Below, one piece after another: positions 24,671 through 33,005 of a DNA stretch of 64,000 bases; position 1 is the stretch's first letter; the number at the start of each line of letters is the position of its first letter. The notes under the pieces were generated by a model, which did no database searches, had not been told where the DNA came from, and worked only from the letters and a program-made list of their open reading frames with translations. A program made the position numbers and the translations under genes. The stretch comes from Candidatus Villigracilaceae bacterium (lineage in GTDB: Bacteria > Chloroflexota > Anaerolineae > Anaerolineales > Villigracilaceae), in NCBI GenBank assembly GCA_026645935.1, contig JAPKMP010000006.1, forward strand, positions 124,001 to 188,000. The letters are read 5' to 3'.

Positions 24671-25252
24671 ATGCGCCGAAAAAATAGTTCACCCTGGGGT
24701 TATCTTGGTATCGTTATTGTCTTGGGGATTGTGGCGGCGTTTGCTTGGTGGTTTATCTCGCCCGCCTTCATTGACAATGCGGTCAGCGAGCCGTTGCCCG
24801 TAGCCGCTGTCGAAACCAGCCCAACACCCGCCACCGTTGAGACCAACCCCACCGTCGCGGCTGTCGAGCCGCAAGCGACAGTTGAAAATCCGCCTGCGGT
24901 TGTGGCGGATCGGGTCTTGTCGCGTGGTTCGTTCTATAACCTTGCGCACTTAAGTTCAGGTGAAGCGGCTGTCTATCAACTGGCAGATAGTACCCGAATT
25001 TTGCGTTTGCAAAACTTCTCCGTTGATAATGGACCCGATCTGTACGTCTACCTCGTACCCGTTGACCCCGTGCCCAATGCTTCGGGCAGTGAAATCCCAG
25101 GCTATTTCAGCCTCGGCAGATTGAAAGGCAACATCGGCGACCAAAATTATGAACTCCCCGCCGACCTTGACCTGAGTCAATACAAGTCTGTGGTGATCTG
25201 GTGTCAGGCGTTTGCTGTCCCCTTTGCCGCTGCGCCATTGAATCCCCCGTGA
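24671..25252 (+). CDS. Membrane-anchored DM13-domain protein
   Basis: 193 residues. One N-terminal membrane helix (about 10-30) is followed by a Thr/Val/Pro-rich linker (45-80) and a DM13 domain (about 85-190): GSFYNLAHLSSGEAAVYQL, NGPDLYVYLVP, GNIGDQNYELPADLDLSQY and VVIWCQAFAVPF with its single conserved Cys. DM13 is predicted to be an electron-transfer or redox domain. AAGGA precedes the ATG. Its position inside a YnjBCD-like operon suggests that it works with the transported substrate outside the membrane (inference). Confidence 0.88.
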   Translation: MRRKNSSPWGYLGIVIVLGIVAAFAWWFISPAFIDNAVSEPLPVAAVETSPTPATVETNPTVAAVEPQATVENPPAVVADRVLSRGSFYNLAHLSSGEAAVYQLADSTRILRLQNFSVDNGPDLYVYLVPVDPVPNASGSEIPGYFSLGRLKGNIGDQNYELPADLDLSQYKSVVIWCQAFAVPFAAAPLNPP

Positions 25253-25282
25253 AATTCGAATCTATACTTTGAGCTCCAAGCC

Positions 25283-26137
25283 GTGCTTAACAAGATTCAA
25301 AAAAATCCCTACACCGCCCTCGCCCCAGCATTGACACTCATCCTCGTCATGCTGGGCGCGAGTCTTTTGTATGCTATTGCAGAAAGTCTCGGCTTTATCA
25401 GCGTCATCGGTCAAAGCGACGTTTCCTTCCGCGCTTATCGCGCCGCCCTCGCCGCCGACTCGGAGTTTTGGGTGTCGCTCGCATTTTCGTTGTGGGTCAG
25501 CATCACAGCAACCCTGCTTGCATCGGCATTTGCATTGCTCGTCGCCGTCTGGCTCAACAATCACCGCACGCAATCAGACACCCTCGCCCTCAACTGGAAT
25601 CTCGCTTTCCCTCATCTCGTCTTAGCCACCGCGCTCCTGCTCTTCCTCTCTCAAAGCGGGCTTCTTGCCCGTTGGGCGGCATCGCTCGGTCTCATCACCA
25701 CGCCCGATCAATTCCCCGTCCTCATCCGCGACCGTTACGGCATCGGCATCATCCTGCATTACGTCGGCAAAGAGATTCCCTTCCTCACGCTCATCGTTCT
25801 CGCCGTGCTTCGTTCGCAACCCATCGGCTACGACGTCGTTGCGCAAAACCTTGGCGCAAATCGCTGGCAACGTCTGCGCCACATCACTGTTCCACAAGTG
25901 ACGCCCGCCCTGCTCTCAGGCGCATTACTTGTTTTTGGATTTATCTTCAGCAGTTACGAAGTCCCTGCGATATTAGGAGTCGGCTACCCGCGCGCCTTGC
26001 CTGTCCTAGCGCTCCGCTTCTTCCTTGACCCAGACCTGCGTGCCCGCTCCGAAGGCATGGTCATCAGCCTGATCATTACTGCCATTGTCATGTTGGTATC
26101 GATGGTGAGTTTACGGTTTGGGGAGAAAAAAGAATGA
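25283..26137 (+). CDS. ABC transporter permease, YnjC first-half-like
   Basis: 284 residues with about six membrane segments and the ABC permease EAA loop NLGANRWQRLRHITVPQ at about 193-209. The start is a GTG at 25283 with a weak site. E. coli YnjC is one long fused permease; here the two halves are separate genes overlapping by 4 nt, as in Fe(III)- and sulfate-type importers. Confidence 0.85.
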   Translation: MLNKIQKNPYTALAPALTLILVMLGASLLYAIAESLGFISVIGQSDVSFRAYRAALAADSEFWVSLAFSLWVSITATLLASAFALLVAVWLNNHRTQSDTLALNWNLAFPHLVLATALLLFLSQSGLLARWAASLGLITTPDQFPVLIRDRYGIGIILHYVGKEIPFLTLIVLAVLRSQPIGYDVVAQNLGANRWQRLRHITVPQVTPALLSGALLVFGFIFSSYEVPAILGVGYPRALPVLALRFFLDPDLRARSEGMVISLIITAIVMLVSMVSLRFGEKKE

Positions 26138-26928
26138 AAAAGATTCTTTCTTATTTCCTGCGCTTTATCCTTTATCTCATCCTCATCGCGCCTCTCCTCC
26201 TCTTCATCGCCTACGGATTCTCCACCCGCTGGTTCTTCCCCGCACCCTTCCCCACCGAGTGGACCACCTCCACCTTTGACCGCGCCCTGAACGACTCACG
26301 CACGTTGACAGGTCTGCGTGATGGTTTGACAATTGCGGTCATCGTATCTCTGCTTTCGTTAGCGCTTGCCCTCCCCGCCGCCCGTGCCATGGGACTGCGT
26401 CAATTCAAAGGCAGGCAGTTGGCGTGGCTGTTGCTCTTCCTGCCGACAGTTGTCCCGCCGCTGGCAATCGGCATGGGACTCAACATCCTCTTCCTGCAAC
26501 TCGGTTTGGCAGGGACAATCTTCGGCGTGGTGCTGGCGCATTTGATTCCCACATTGCCCTACACCATCTTCACCCTCTCCAGCGCCTTCGCCCGCTACGA
26601 TGAGAATTTTGAACATCAAGCATTGGCGCTTGGTGCAAGCCCCCTGCAAATCTTCGTCAACGTCACCTTGCGGATGATGACTCCCAGTTTGGTAGTGGCA
26701 ACATTATTCGCCTTCCTCATCTCATGGAGTCAATACCTGCTCACCCTGCTCATCGGCGGCGGGAAGATCATCACCCTGCCGATCTTATTATTCGCCGCCG
26801 CTTCGGGTGGCAATCCATCCACGATTGGGAACCAGTCCCTGCTGTTCGTCCTGCCGCCTGTGCTGGTCATCGCCTTCACCGCGCGTGAGTTGATGCGGCA
26901 CGGGGAGGATATTCGGGAGCAGTATTGA
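26134..26928 (+). CDS. ABC transporter permease, YnjC second-half-like
   Basis: 264 residues, six membrane segments, with the EAA loop ALALGASPLQIFVNVTL near residue 170. Its ATG overlaps the stop of the first permease (ATGA), so the two are translationally coupled and will form a heterodimeric channel with the ATPase encoded next. Confidence 0.87.
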   Translation: MKKILSYFLRFILYLILIAPLLLFIAYGFSTRWFFPAPFPTEWTTSTFDRALNDSRTLTGLRDGLTIAVIVSLLSLALALPAARAMGLRQFKGRQLAWLLLFLPTVVPPLAIGMGLNILFLQLGLAGTIFGVVLAHLIPTLPYTIFTLSSAFARYDENFEHQALALGASPLQIFVNVTLRMMTPSLVVATLFAFLISWSQYLLTLLIGGGKIITLPILLFAAASGGNPSTIGNQSLLFVLPPVLVIAFTARELMRHGEDIREQY

Positions 26929-26929
26929 C

Positions 26930-27035
26930 CCCCTCCGCCCTAGCGGGCACCTCCCCCAAATTCCGCAAAAAGCGCAATTATGATTATTCAAAATCTATAT
27001 GTGGAATTTGGGGGAGGCTGGGTGGGGGTCCGTCT
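26930..27035. repeat. Long imperfect palindrome between permease and ATPase genes
   Basis: CTCCCCCAAATTCC (26951-26964) pairs with GGAATTTGGGGGAG (27002-27015); flanking GACCCCC and GGGGGTC extend the pairing. The loop is AT-rich. It looks like a mobile palindromic repeat inserted in an operon, and its hairpin could lower expression of the ATPase or protect the upstream mRNA. Confidence 0.7.
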
Positions 27036-27070
27036 GCTGTCAAATCGCTAGAAAGAAAATTATCAAACCC

Positions 27071-28111
27071 ATGACCCAAATTACTATCACTTCCCTCCAC
27101 AAAACCTACCCCAACGCCTCCACGCCTGTATTGCAAGATTTCAACTTGTCCATCGATGACGGCGAAATGGTTGCCTTGCTGGGACCCTCTGGCACAGGCA
27201 AATCTACATTGCTGAAACTCATCGCAGGCATTGAACAACCCGATAGCGGCAATATTCTCTTCGACGGCGAATCCATTTTGCAGACGGAACCGAACAAACG
27301 CGGCGCGGTGTTGATGTTCCAGAAGTCATATCTCTTTCCGTTCTTGAATGTGGAGGAGAATATAGGTTTTGGGTTGAAAATGCAAGGTGTGTCATCTGAA
27401 ACGATCCAAGCCGAAGTAAAACGGATGTTGAATTTGATCGGCTTGCCTGGGATCGAGAAGCGCAGGGTCGGTCAACTCTCTGGTGGTGAAGGTCAGCGCG
27501 TGGCGTTGGCGCGGGCGTTGGTGACTCAGCCCAAATTGCTGATGTTGGATGAACCGCTCTCGAGTTTGGATACGTCGGTGCGGATGAATTTGCAGGCGGC
27601 GATCCGTGAGATTCAAGGTGAGTTAGGAATCACAACGATCTTCGTCACGCATGATTTAAGCGAAGCCATGGCAATGTCTGACCGTATGGCGATCCTTTTG
27701 GATGGGGAAGCGACGGCGTATGACAAACCTGATGTATTGTTTCACCATCCGCCGTGCGTGCGGAGTGCAAAATTTGTCGGGGTGGTTCTGTTTCTCGAAG
27801 GCGAATCAAGCGGCGGGTGGTTGGAAGCAGCGGATGTGGGCAGAGTCAGACTCAAGGATGAGTCAAAGGTTGGTCGAAGCGTATTCGCCATCAGACCAGA
27901 ACATATCCGCATTCAAAAAGAGGCGACAAAAAATTCGCTCAAGGGTGTGGTGCAAAGTTGTTTGTTTCGTGGGGAGGCGTTGGAAGTGCTGGTGCGGGTG
28001 GGCGCGGTGACGACGCACGCGCGCCTGCCCATGCCTACTCCAATGTTTGCGCATGGCGAAGAAGTTTTTGTGCAGTTGCCCGCCGAGCATTTGTTTGAGG
28101 TGGAGGGATGA
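27071..28111 (+). CDS. ABC transporter ATP-binding protein, YnjD/FbpC-like
   Basis: 346 residues from the ATG at 27071. The open frame reaches 26999, but those codons lie in the palindromic repeat and the family start is MTQITITSLHKTY. Walker A GPSGTGKST is at 38-46, the signature is LSGGEGQRVALARAL, and Walker B is LLMLDEPLSSLD with the H-loop in FVTHDLSEAM. A C-terminal TOBE-like region follows (FAIRPEHIRIQ), as in iron, sulfate and molybdate importers. It completes the operon begun at 23321. Confidence 0.88.
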   Translation: MTQITITSLHKTYPNASTPVLQDFNLSIDDGEMVALLGPSGTGKSTLLKLIAGIEQPDSGNILFDGESILQTEPNKRGAVLMFQKSYLFPFLNVEENIGFGLKMQGVSSETIQAEVKRMLNLIGLPGIEKRRVGQLSGGEGQRVALARALVTQPKLLMLDEPLSSLDTSVRMNLQAAIREIQGELGITTIFVTHDLSEAMAMSDRMAILLDGEATAYDKPDVLFHHPPCVRSAKFVGVVLFLEGESSGGWLEAADVGRVRLKDESKVGRSVFAIRPEHIRIQKEATKNSLKGVVQSCLFRGEALEVLVRVGAVTTHARLPMPTPMFAHGEEVFVQLPAEHLFEVEG

Positions 28112-28117
28112 TTTTGG

Positions 28118-28375
28118 TTAGGAATTACCACTCAGGGCTTTGTCGAGTTCTTCGTTGGTCGGTTCCGTCAGAATCAGTTTCTGTTTTCCCTCGCCGAATA
28201 CCAGAGTCGGTGTACTGCGATAGCCGCCGTTGATGAAAATCACGAAGTGCTCTGCATCGGCGTTATGATCAATATTCACTTCGCGGAATGGCACGTTCAG
28301 GGCAAGCAGATGTTCGCGCGTGCGCTCGGTATCATCGCAATCAGTTGCGCCGAGCAGGGTGATTGGCAATGGCAT
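28118..28375 (-). CDS. Glutaredoxin-like protein
   Basis: 85 residues from the ATG at 28375, chosen because AAGGA lies eight bases before it; the frame extends 15 codons further without a site. Thioredoxin fold: LLGATDCDDTERTREHL holds a single redox Cys (CDDT, not CxxC), followed by a cis-Pro segment STPTLVFGEG. This suggests a monothiol or atypical glutaredoxin. It converges on the ABC ATPase gene and faces away from the DsbA-like gene. Confidence 0.8.
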   Translation of the reverse strand: MPLPITLLGATDCDDTERTREHLLALNVPFREVNIDHNADAEHFVIFINGGYRSTPTLVFGEGKQKLILTEPTNEELDKALSGNS

Positions 28376-28504
28376 TGTCTGATTTCCTTGGACTGGGTTT
28401 GGGTTGAAAGAGGACATCAAGGGTTTTCTTGATTACTCAATATCATTAAATTATCATTCAAATGATTGTGTTGTGCAAGAGTTTTTTTCAAACCTGGAGG
28501 ATCC

Positions 28505-29137
28505 ATGACTACCCCTCTTTCCATTCATATCTTCTTCGACTTTATTTGTCCGTGGTGTTTTCTTACCGACCAGATCCTTGAAGGTTTGGCAAAACGTTAT
28601 GCACTGACTTTCATCCCCGTATCTTTCCCGCTTTGGGAACATGGTTTGGGACATCTATCATTTGAAGAAAATGAAGCTCTACGCCTGCGCACACATGCGG
28701 CGGATGCTACTGCAATTACCGCCGCACAAGAATGGCTGGGAGCAGAAGGAATGTCGCTTGGACCTTGGGGCGTAGCAACACTTGACGCACATGTAGGCGC
28801 ACAATTTGCGGCTTCACGTGGACGGCTAAAAGAGTATCAACACGTACTTTTCAATGCTCATTTTTTTCGAAACTTGCGCCTTGATTCGCGCGAGACGTTA
28901 AGTCTGCTTGCCGCTGAAGTTGGTTTGCCCCCCGACGATTTTAATTCTGCCCTTGATGACGCTCAATATCGCCAAGCCATCCTAAATGCGCAGATACAGG
29001 CAAGACGATTAGGCATTACTGGCGTTCCTGCTATTGTGGTGGATAATCGTTATCTTGTCGTTGGCGCGCGACCGCCTGAGACCTATGCAGAAATTATTGA
29101 ACGGGTCATACAAGAAAAAAGCATGGGAAAAGAGTAA
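28505..29137 (+). CDS. DsbA/FrnE-family thiol oxidoreductase
   Basis: 210 residues from the ATG at 28505 (GGAGG upstream). An N-terminal thioredoxin-fold strand and active site FDFICPWCFL, with the CPWC pair at about 14-17, precede a helical insert and a C-terminal cis-Pro GITGVPAIVVDN. This is the FrnE/2-hydroxychromene-2-carboxylate isomerase-like subgroup of DsbA proteins. There is no signal peptide, so it is cytoplasmic. Known relatives act as disulfide isomerases in stress resistance. Confidence 0.85.
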   Translation: MTTPLSIHIFFDFICPWCFLTDQILEGLAKRYALTFIPVSFPLWEHGLGHLSFEENEALRLRTHAADATAITAAQEWLGAEGMSLGPWGVATLDAHVGAQFAASRGRLKEYQHVLFNAHFFRNLRLDSRETLSLLAAEVGLPPDDFNSALDDAQYRQAILNAQIQARRLGITGVPAIVVDNRYLVVGARPPETYAEIIERVIQEKSMGKE

Positions 29138-29168
29138 AACTTATGATGCCAGTGTTTGAGAGCTACAT

Positions 29169-29834
29169 ATGAAGCCGCGCGGACTTTCGCAAGAAGATGT
29201 CGAAAAATTTTATGATACGTTCGGGGCGCGGCAGGATGGCGCAGGCTATTACGAAGAGGTGACGTTGGCAGAGTTGACCCGCTTTGCGAAATTTGAATCA
29301 GCGAGTTCGATTGCGGAGTTCGGTTGTGGTACGGGTCGCTTTGCGGAAGAGATGTTACGCGTGAATAACGCTTCGTATTGGGGTTGCGATGTGAGCGCCA
29401 CGATGATTCAATTGAGCCGTTCACGACTGGCGAAATATGACGAGCGAGTGACGTTAATGAAATCAGCGGGCGAAACGATATTGCCATTACAAGATGAATC
29501 GTGTGACCGCTTTGTCTCGAATTATGTATTGGATATTTTATCGGCGCAGGAAATTGAATCTGTGTTGGGTGAAGCGCGGCGAATTTTGAAACCCAACGGG
29601 TTGCTGTGCTTAACTGGTTTAACGTTTGGCGAAGGTTTGTTCTCGAAAGCATGGACAGCGTTTTGGAATCTGCGCTTTGACCTGAATCCCAAATGGGTGG
29701 GCGGATGTAGACCTGTGGCATTTACCAAATATTTGGACGACTGGGAATTGGTTCATCATGCGGTGGTAACCACGAGCAGAATCGCTTCAGAGGTTGTCGT
29801 GGCAACAAAGCAAACACATACAACCGGCAACTGA
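29169..29834 (+). CDS. SAM-dependent class I methyltransferase
   Basis: 221 residues. Motif I is SSIAEFGCGTGRFAEEML (about 44-61), then an acidic YWGCDVS segment and motif IV-like SCDRFVSNYVLDIL, all typical of small-molecule methyltransferases in the UbiE/Methyltransf_11 group. Substrate unknown. It is 31 nt after the DsbA-like gene and probably in the same transcript. Confidence 0.82.
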   Translation: MKPRGLSQEDVEKFYDTFGARQDGAGYYEEVTLAELTRFAKFESASSIAEFGCGTGRFAEEMLRVNNASYWGCDVSATMIQLSRSRLAKYDERVTLMKSAGETILPLQDESCDRFVSNYVLDILSAQEIESVLGEARRILKPNGLLCLTGLTFGEGLFSKAWTAFWNLRFDLNPKWVGGCRPVAFTKYLDDWELVHHAVVTTSRIASEVVVATKQTHTTGN

Positions 29835-29866
29835 TTACCATTCTTAATTTACCACTCACTTCGCAC

Positions 29867-31096
29867 ATGTCCGCACATGATATCACCCTCCTCTTTGCCC
29901 AACTCAGCCTGATGCTGGTTTTTGCGTTGCTGTGCGCTTGGGTGGCGCGGCGGTTTCGGCATCCAAGCATTGTTGGCGAATTGGTCGCAGGAATACTGCT
30001 TGGTCAAACCGTCTTTGGCGCGGTGGCTTCGGATGTCTTCCAACAAATTTTTCCTTTGCATGGCAATGTCGCTGTGGCTCGTGATGCACTCCTGCTAACG
30101 GGCATGTTGTTCTTTTTATTTTCCACGGGCATGGAGGTCAACCTCAACACCATGCGTGGACGTGGTGTGAGTGTTCTGCTGGTCAGCGGATTTGGGATTC
30201 TGATTCCTTTTGTGTTCGGTACAGGAATGGTGCTTGCATTGCCAAACTTTTTTGGATATGACCCCACCGCCAATGGCTGGATTCTTCCCTTCTTCCTTGG
30301 CACTGCCCTCGGCATTTCCGCCCTCCCAGTCATTGCCCGCATATTACTTGACCTGAACCTGCTGGGCAAAGAAATCGGGAGCGTGATCCTCACCTCAGCC
30401 GTGTTGAACGATCTTGTGGGTTGGGCAATTTTTGCGGTCTGCCTTAACCTGATCCGCACCAATGGAGCGGATGCAAACCTGCCTGCTGTAATTGGCTCGA
30501 TTTTGGCGGTGCTGGGGTTGATCTGGTTTGGGACGATGTGGCTGGCACGTCCATTGTTGAAGTGGCTGAAACGTTCTGATTTCCCTGGCGCGTTCCTGAT
30601 CGTGGCGTGTATTTTTATCTTGAGCGCCGCCGCGTTGGGAGAGTGGTTCGGTATCCATCCTGTTTTTGGTGTGTTTTTGGTCGGTGTGGTCTTCGCTCAA
30701 TTTTCCAAGGATGAATCCGATCAGCAAGCCAGCGAAGCGATACACAGAATGGCGATCTATTTATTTGCGCCGTTATATTTTGTCTCGGTGGGATTGAAGG
30801 TCAACTTTGCCGAGAACTTTAATTTGTGGCTGGTGTTACTGGTGACCATAGTGGCAATTGTGAGTAAGGTGATCGGCGCAGGTTTGGGCGCACGGCTCGG
30901 CGGCTTTAATCCACGCACATCAGTAGGCATTGGTTTTGGCATGTCTGCCCGTGGTGCTATTGAAATTATCCTGGCTACGGTGGCACTTGAATATCAAATT
31001 ATTGACGGACGTATCTTCGTGGCATTGGTGGTGATGGCGCTGGTCACATCGATGGTCAGCGGGGTGATGTTGAAGCGGGTAGTCACTGCTTCTTGA
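29867..31096 (+). CDS. Cation:proton antiporter, CPA2/Kef-type membrane domain
   Basis: 409 residues with about 12 membrane segments. It matches the Na+/H+ exchanger domain: RHPSIVGELVAGILLGQTV near residue 25, the ion-site stretch SAVLNDLVGWAIFA around residue 180, and a late GFGMSARGAIEIILATVAL. It lacks the cytoplasmic TrkA-N domain of KefB/C, so it is not glutathione-gated in the usual way. The ion is not evident. No clear ribosome binding site precedes the ATG. Its 3' end overlaps the convergent gene by 14 nt. Confidence 0.85.
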   Translation: MSAHDITLLFAQLSLMLVFALLCAWVARRFRHPSIVGELVAGILLGQTVFGAVASDVFQQIFPLHGNVAVARDALLLTGMLFFLFSTGMEVNLNTMRGRGVSVLLVSGFGILIPFVFGTGMVLALPNFFGYDPTANGWILPFFLGTALGISALPVIARILLDLNLLGKEIGSVILTSAVLNDLVGWAIFAVCLNLIRTNGADANLPAVIGSILAVLGLIWFGTMWLARPLLKWLKRSDFPGAFLIVACIFILSAAALGEWFGIHPVFGVFLVGVVFAQFSKDESDQQASEAIHRMAIYLFAPLYFVSVGLKVNFAENFNLWLVLLVTIVAIVSKVIGAGLGARLGGFNPRTSVGIGFGMSARGAIEIILATVALEYQIIDGRIFVALVVMALVTSMVSGVMLKRVVTAS

Positions 31097-31652
31097 AACG
31101 CCGAATCAACCTTGGCAAAAACAAATACCCCAATAGGACGATATTGATTCCCAGCTCCACCCAGAAGAATTGATCGGCGTAATGCACCCTGTCCCAGTAA
31201 CTGACGGGGCTGTAAAAACGGGTGTGCCAGTCGAAAGGGAAGAAGAGTACGGGACCATCGTCGTAGTGTGTGAGGATGTCGATGACGGAGTGAACCATGC
31301 AACCGAAGACGAAGGACAGCCACCAGTGTCCGCGGGTGCCCACTTTGTCCACGAAACGCCAGAGCAGGATGGCGTAGATAATGAGCGCGGTGGGCGAGTG
31401 CAGGAAGTTGTGCCCAGAAATCCAGAACGGATCGTTGAAATACATCTCGCCAAAGGCTTTGTCCATGATGCCTGAGATATCTTTGTCGGTGAAGTAGCGG
31501 TAATAGAAGAAAGTCCCTATGGAAATGAACAGCAGTGGAAAGTCAGGTGTCACTGACCCCCACAAAAATGCGGATTTGGCGAGTTTGAACTTTGCGCCGA
31601 ATTTCTTTTCGATTGCGGCGTTGATGACGAGGTGAGATGGGACAGTGTTCAT
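31083..31652 (-). CDS. Membrane-bound metal-dependent hydrolase-like protein (YdjM/DUF457 type)
   Basis: 189 residues. Conserved polar residues are seen in MNTVPSHLVIN, SVTPDFPL, HNFLHSPTAL and MVHSVIDILTHYDDGP; these His and Asp residues, set among about four membrane helices, are the pattern of membrane-bound hydrolases related to LexA-regulated YdjM. Reaction unknown. The start is the ATG at 31652 with no clear ribosome binding site. Confidence 0.65.
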   Translation of the reverse strand: MNTVPSHLVINAAIEKKFGAKFKLAKSAFLWGSVTPDFPLLFISIGTFFYYRYFTDKDISGIMDKAFGEMYFNDPFWISGHNFLHSPTALIIYAILLWRFVDKVGTRGHWWLSFVFGCMVHSVIDILTHYDDGPVLFFPFDWHTRFYSPVSYWDRVHYADQFFWVELGINIVLLGYLFLPRLIRRFKKQ

Positions 31653-31697
31653 AAATTGGAAAGTAGAAAGTGGTGAGCGGTTGACTGTTGAGCTCTG

Positions 31698-32237
31698 TCA
31701 AGGATTGATCTGCTTCAACACTACAAGCAACTCCTCCACCGACGGTCTGTCTGTTGGGTCATGGCTGGCATGAACGAGACGCAGGATGCTGTTTCTATCC
31801 ACGATGAAGTCGCCGCCGAGTTGGGATGTGTCGTCACCGTGCGAGTCGTAGAATTCACCGCGTTGAAACCAGCGTTTGATGTATATCCACACCACACGTG
31901 GATGCCATGAACGTAACCGCGAGCGTTCCAGTCCGTAGGCTTGGTAGGCGAGGCGGTCACGGTCAAGCAGAACGGTGAAGGTCCCACAGACTTCGTTCAT
32001 CCATTGCTGGAGGGCGGGGAGTGTTCCGAACGAAATGATGAAAACGCGGGTTTTGAGTTTGGCGAATTCTTCCTGGCGGTCGCACAACTGTGCGGCATGT
32101 TCACGACAGGGTATTCAGCCAAGGTGACGGAGGAAGATCAGCAGGGCGTTTCCGCTTTTGAGGACTTCGCCAAGCGAGACTTGCTCTCCTTCGGTGGAGG
32201 TGAGGGTGAAGGTGGGGGCGGGGGTGTGGAGTTTCAT
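31698..32237 (-). CDS. Peroxiredoxin-like protein with in-frame TGA (probable selenoprotein)
   Basis: 180 codons from the ATG at 32237 to a stop at 31698, with one in-frame TGA at codon 41 (32115-32117). Upstream codons give a peroxiredoxin N terminus (APTFTLTSTEGEQVSLGEVL, then ALLIFLRHLG). Downstream codons continue in the same frame as IPCREHAAQLCDRQEEFAKL and the rest of the AhpC/TSA-like fold to VEELLVVLKQ. In Cys homologues as I remember them the motif is LRH.GC.PCREH, so the TGA falls exactly on the first Cys of the CxxC-type site, giving UxxC. This is the usual place for selenocysteine in redox proteins. No frameshift is needed. A hairpin fitting a bacterial SECIS lies just after the TGA. 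If the TGA were a true stop, only a shorter protein from a TTG at 32087 could be made, without the active site. Confidence 0.8.
32081..32117 (-). promoter_or_regulatory. SECIS-like stem-loop following the UGA codon
   Basis: Reading from the TGA at 32117, the stem CGCAC/GTGCG with loop AGTT lies at 32094-32081. The gap from UGA to loop is about 25 nt, inside the 16-37 nt range described for bacterial SECIS elements, and the loop has the expected G (AGUU). The stem is short (5 bp, plus one pair after a mismatch). Confidence 0.55.
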
Positions 32238-32325
32238 AGAAATGTCGGTGGTCGAGTAGCCCAAAGCGGAGCGAAGGGCGTACCGAGACCACAAGTTTGA
32301 TTCAAATTCCTTGTTTTATGTAACT

Positions 32326-32396
32326 GTTGGTTTCGACACCGCACCTGCGGTGGGTGCAGGTGTATGCTCGCATACTGCGCTCGCTCCTCAACCAAC
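32326..32396. repeat. MITE-like palindromic repeat
   Basis: 71 bp bounded by GTTGGTT (32326-32332) and AACCAAC (32390-32396), with an inner ACCGCA/TGCGGT hairpin and a GCTCGC-rich segment. It lies between the phospholipid synthase and the selenoprotein gene. It is likely one member of a dispersed family; only this copy is in the window. Confidence 0.6.
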
Positions 32397-32403
32397 GTGC
32401 ATA

Positions 32404-33003
32404 TTACAAATTCCTCTTCGCCCAAACCACGCGCTGAAACGCTGTGAATAAAACCAGCGTACCGAAAATCGAGAACAACCAGATGATGTGCGCTGGAAAT
32501 AAGAGGAACACGCCATATACGACGATCGTCTCAACCCCGCCGATGAGACCTGCGGGCATGACGATGGTAGTATCCGTATCGGGAGAGTGGGCGGAACGTT
32601 TTTCGAGGATGGCGGCGAGATACATCCACGAAGCGGAGTTGACGTAGAACGACGCCAGCAAAAATGCCAGGGCAAGATAACGCTCGTTCGAAGGCGCACC
32701 CGCTACAAGTCCGATGGGAAGCGCCGCGTAGATCACGTAATCGGTGACGATGTCCACGTATCCGCCCAGGTCCGATTGCGAGTCGGTGAGGCGGGCAATC
32801 AAACCATCCAAACCATCCAGGGCGCGGTTCAAGTACCACAGTCCGAACGCCCAGAGATATGCTTGTTGATAGGCGGCGTAAGACGCAAGCAGACCCACGA
32901 GCAATGCCAGCGCCGACATGGCGAGCGGCGAAACATGCTGCAACCGTTTCGCCAGCGGTGTGCCGACTCGATCTTTGAGACGGCGCATTTGAGGATCAAA
33001 CAT
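32404..33003 (-). CDS. CDP-alcohol phosphatidyltransferase
   Basis: 199 residues with six membrane segments. The complete CDP-alcohol motif D-x2-D-G-x2-A-R-x8-G-x3-D-x3-D is present: D63, D66, G67, A70, R71, G80, D84, D88 (DGLDGLIARLTD, then GGYVDIVTD). These enzymes join a CDP-lipid to an alcohol to make phospholipid headgroups or ether lipids; the alcohol here is unknown. The start follows the upstream flavoprotein stop by 2 nt, so the two genes are translationally coupled and likely act on related lipids. Confidence 0.88.
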   Translation of the reverse strand: MFDPQMRRLKDRVGTPLAKRLQHVSPLAMSALALLVGLLASYAAYQQAYLWAFGLWYLNRALDGLDGLIARLTDSQSDLGGYVDIVTDYVIYAALPIGLVAGAPSNERYLALAFLLASFYVNSASWMYLAAILEKRSAHSPDTDTTIVMPAGLIGGVETIVVYGVFLLFPAHIIWLFSIFGTLVLFTAFQRVVWAKRNL

Positions 33004-33005
33004 GT

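Noticed and set aside
32087-32120. TGA in the peroxiredoxin gene as a simple nonsense mutation
   Set aside because: Not excluded, but less likely: the frame is intact on both sides, the TGA falls exactly on the catalytic Cys position, and a SECIS-like hairpin follows.
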